Assembly (NCBI RefSeq): GCF_015100155.1
Contig: NZ_JACKZA010000013.1
Span: forward strand, 42,041 to 106,040
Source: Acidithiobacillus sp. HP-2
Lineage (GTDB): Bacteria; Pseudomonadota; Gammaproteobacteria; Acidithiobacillales; Acidithiobacillaceae
Length of the DNA stretch: 64,000 nucleotides
Direction of reading: 5' to 3'
Shown here one piece after another: positions 62,566 to 64,000 of the stretch. The stretch's first letter is position 1. Each line of letters starts with the position of its first letter. A program made the translations under genes and the position numbers. The notes beneath the pieces were generated by a model. That model ran no database searches. It was given only the letters and a program-made list of their open reading frames with translations, and was not told the origin of the DNA.

Positions 62566-63660
62566 TTAAAAATAAAAACGATAATTTAAAGCGAAAATAC
62601 GCTGATTCAATGCCAGACCATTCCCCCCTTGTCCCTGGGAAAACTCCAGGCTGAGGCGATCTGGCCCTATTACCGATGTACTGACCCCGGCGTTCAGTTG
62701 ATATTGAAAGCCGAATCGGGAGTTGTCATAGACGCTGAGTTGCAGATTGGGTGTCCAGCCGGGATGTAAATTCTGCTCCAGCGCTCCCCATTGCAGGCGC
62801 ACACCATAATCGGCATAACTTCCGGGCAGGATGCTGTCCATATTGCGGGCATCTGTGGAAAGCGCCCGGGCAATTACGCCCTTGGGGGCTGCGCGACGCT
62901 GAAGTGCGTGATAATCCGCAAATGGGCCGACATGAAACTCCCAGGGTCCAAGGTTGCTGCGCCAGAATGCGCCCAATTCACCATAGGTATCAGTGCCCTG
63001 CTGAATACCATCCTGGCCAAGATACTGATTCCAACCGAGGGCGGCATTGGCCGTCCATGCATTGAAGGTCTGAGCAAGTTGCATTTCTGCACGATTGGCC
63101 ATGCCGGCAACAGCCAAAGCCGGGCTCTGGAAAGTCTGGGAGTGATAAGCCAGGCGCGTTGAAAGGCTGGTGCTGCTGGTCAATTGCCAGCTTGCTGCCA
63201 GCTTGCTGGTCCAGTTGTTTTGCAGTCCCCGGTATTCGCCAACACGGAGATCTCCCTGCCAACGGCGACTATCCCAAAAAACACCTACATCGGTGCGATT
63301 TTGCAGTCGCGGGGTGGTAATCAGCTGTGTGTCGCTATTTGCGTTCTGCCATAAGTTCTGGCTCTGGATCTGTATGCCCCAAAACGACGAAGTATGAATG
63401 CGGGCGTTAAGCTCCGGTCCATAAAGTTGCAGGCCATTGAAGCTTTGCCAGCTCCCCTGAATACCTGCATAACTGGCCGTATGGGCCAGGCTGTCCACAT
63501 ACATACGCCGCAATTCCCGGTCAAAGGGATTCACCTGCAGGGCTTTAATAGCCAGGGATTGTGCCTGACGCGGGCGCCCCAAATCTTCTTCAGCCTGAAA
63601 CATCTCCTTTGGCGGTAAATCAGCCGGATGGTCCAGCAGGGTCTGGATGGTGCTTAGTAT
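62566..63660 (-). pseudogene. pelB: PelB, C-terminal barrel part only; gene cut by ISAzo13-type insertion
   Basis: The last 365 codons of PelB, a long protein (over 1000 aa) with TPRs and an outer-membrane barrel that exports Pel. The region begins at LLDHPADLPPKEMFQAEEDLGRPRQAQSLAIKALQVNPFDRELRRMYVDSL, a TPR end, and continues with barrel strands ending in YRFYF. The frame is open to 63660, then the mobile element adds a stop. The N-terminal part would lie beyond 64 kb on the far side. An intact export pore cannot be made from this copy. Confidence 0.8.
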
Positions 63661-63710
63661 TCATAAATAAATAACTTGTACTCACTATATAGCGGGTATA
63701 GTCTTGCGGC

Positions 63711-64000
63711 ATGGAAGCAGACGCACTGATAGCCGCTCGACACCAAGCGCTCGAAGGGATACTGGATGAGCGGCAGAGACGGCTATATGCGGCAGTAGAA
63801 GCGAAGGTGCTGGGTCATGGCGGTGTCAAGCGGGTGAGTGAGGCTACCGGAGTCGCGCGGGGGTCCATCATGGCGGGTCTCAAAGAGCTCAAGGATCCGG
63901 AGAACAGGCTCCCGCAAGGCAGAGTTCGTCGATCGGGTGGCGGGAGAAAAAGGCTGGTGGATCGCGATCCGGACTTGCTGGTGGCCTTGGAGAGTTTGGT
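63711..64000 (+). CDS. ISAzo13-family transposase, N-terminal part (window edge)
   Basis: At least 96 residues, open to the window end. MEADALIAARHQALEGILDERQRRLYAAVEAKVLGHGGVKRVSEATGVARGSIMAG and ...RVRRSGGGRKRLVDRDPDLLVALESLV fit the N-terminal helix-turn-helix of ISAzo13-type (Rhodopirellula) transposases. The element interrupts pelB near 63660; its left end lies at about 63659-63710. Confidence 0.75.
   Translation, partial: MEADALIAARHQALEGILDERQRRLYAAVEAKVLGHGGVKRVSEATGVARGSIMAGLKELKDPENRLPQGRVRRSGGGRKRLVDRDPDLLVALESL

Overview
The window looks like a chromosomal segment of an acidophilic, sulfur-oxidising gammaproteobacterium-like organism of the Acidithiobacillus type, roughly 64 kb. 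This is an inference from gene content (a HiPIP resembling Iro, a Pel exopolysaccharide cluster, a rhodanese-rich setting), not from a marker gene; no rRNA or tRNA gene was recognised. Ordinary housekeeping blocks flank a long, mosaic accessory island.

Left edge (1-3.1 kb): 5' part of leuS (minus), a divergent Fpg/MutM-like gene that lacks the catalytic proline and lysine, and a single-domain rhodanese. Island part 1 (3.1-9.9 kb): a decayed integron. A dead intI gene (nonsense codon, internal deletion, frameshift) is followed leftward by an attI-type core, a phosphatase cassette, and BrnT/BrnA and Phd/PIN toxin-antitoxin pairs separated by an attC site. An IS3-family element without target duplication interrupts it, and that IS carries a complete-looking group II intron inside its transposase gene. 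Island part 2 (10-15.3 kb): plus-strand conjugative-element genes (Toprim primase-like protein, topoisomerase III, small proteins, YbjQ, acyltransferase). A truncated IS630 follows.

16-19 kb: cytochrome b561-like protein, divergent from a HiPIP, a periplasmic truncated hemoglobin and a DUF3034 outer-membrane protein. 19-29 kb: an IS200 relic and then an AT-richer, all-minus block. A NifA-like activator lies upstream of a strong -24/-12 (sigma-54) promoter and a seven-gene operon: OsmC-like protein, acyl-CoA-dehydrogenase-like flavoprotein without the usual catalytic Glu, rubredoxin-rubredoxin reductase fusion, FNT channel, porin, cyanase, sulfurtransferase. I regard this as the most likely undescribed system: an inducible pathway that probably oxidises a C-N or C-S compound with release of cyanate. 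29-33.3 kb: IS1182 remnant, dead restriction-endonuclease gene, plasmid-type protein, truncated trbI/virB10 and a full IS1182-family element that closes the island.

33.3-55 kb is core: marC, fmdB, aspS-nudB, nadA, plsC, yebC-ruvCAB-ybgC-tolQRAB, then queC-queE-cpoB-pal on the opposite strand, hemC-hemD-hemB-tonB-like, and a glutathione-dependent formaldehyde pair (frmA-fghA) with an MFS transporter. 55-64 kb: an internally deleted dehydrogenase, a cold-shock gene, and a minus-strand Pel cluster (pelB' C D E F G plus a PelX-like epimerase). pelB is cut by an ISAzo13-family insertion at the right edge and pelF has an apparent one-base deletion, so Pel production by this strain is doubtful.
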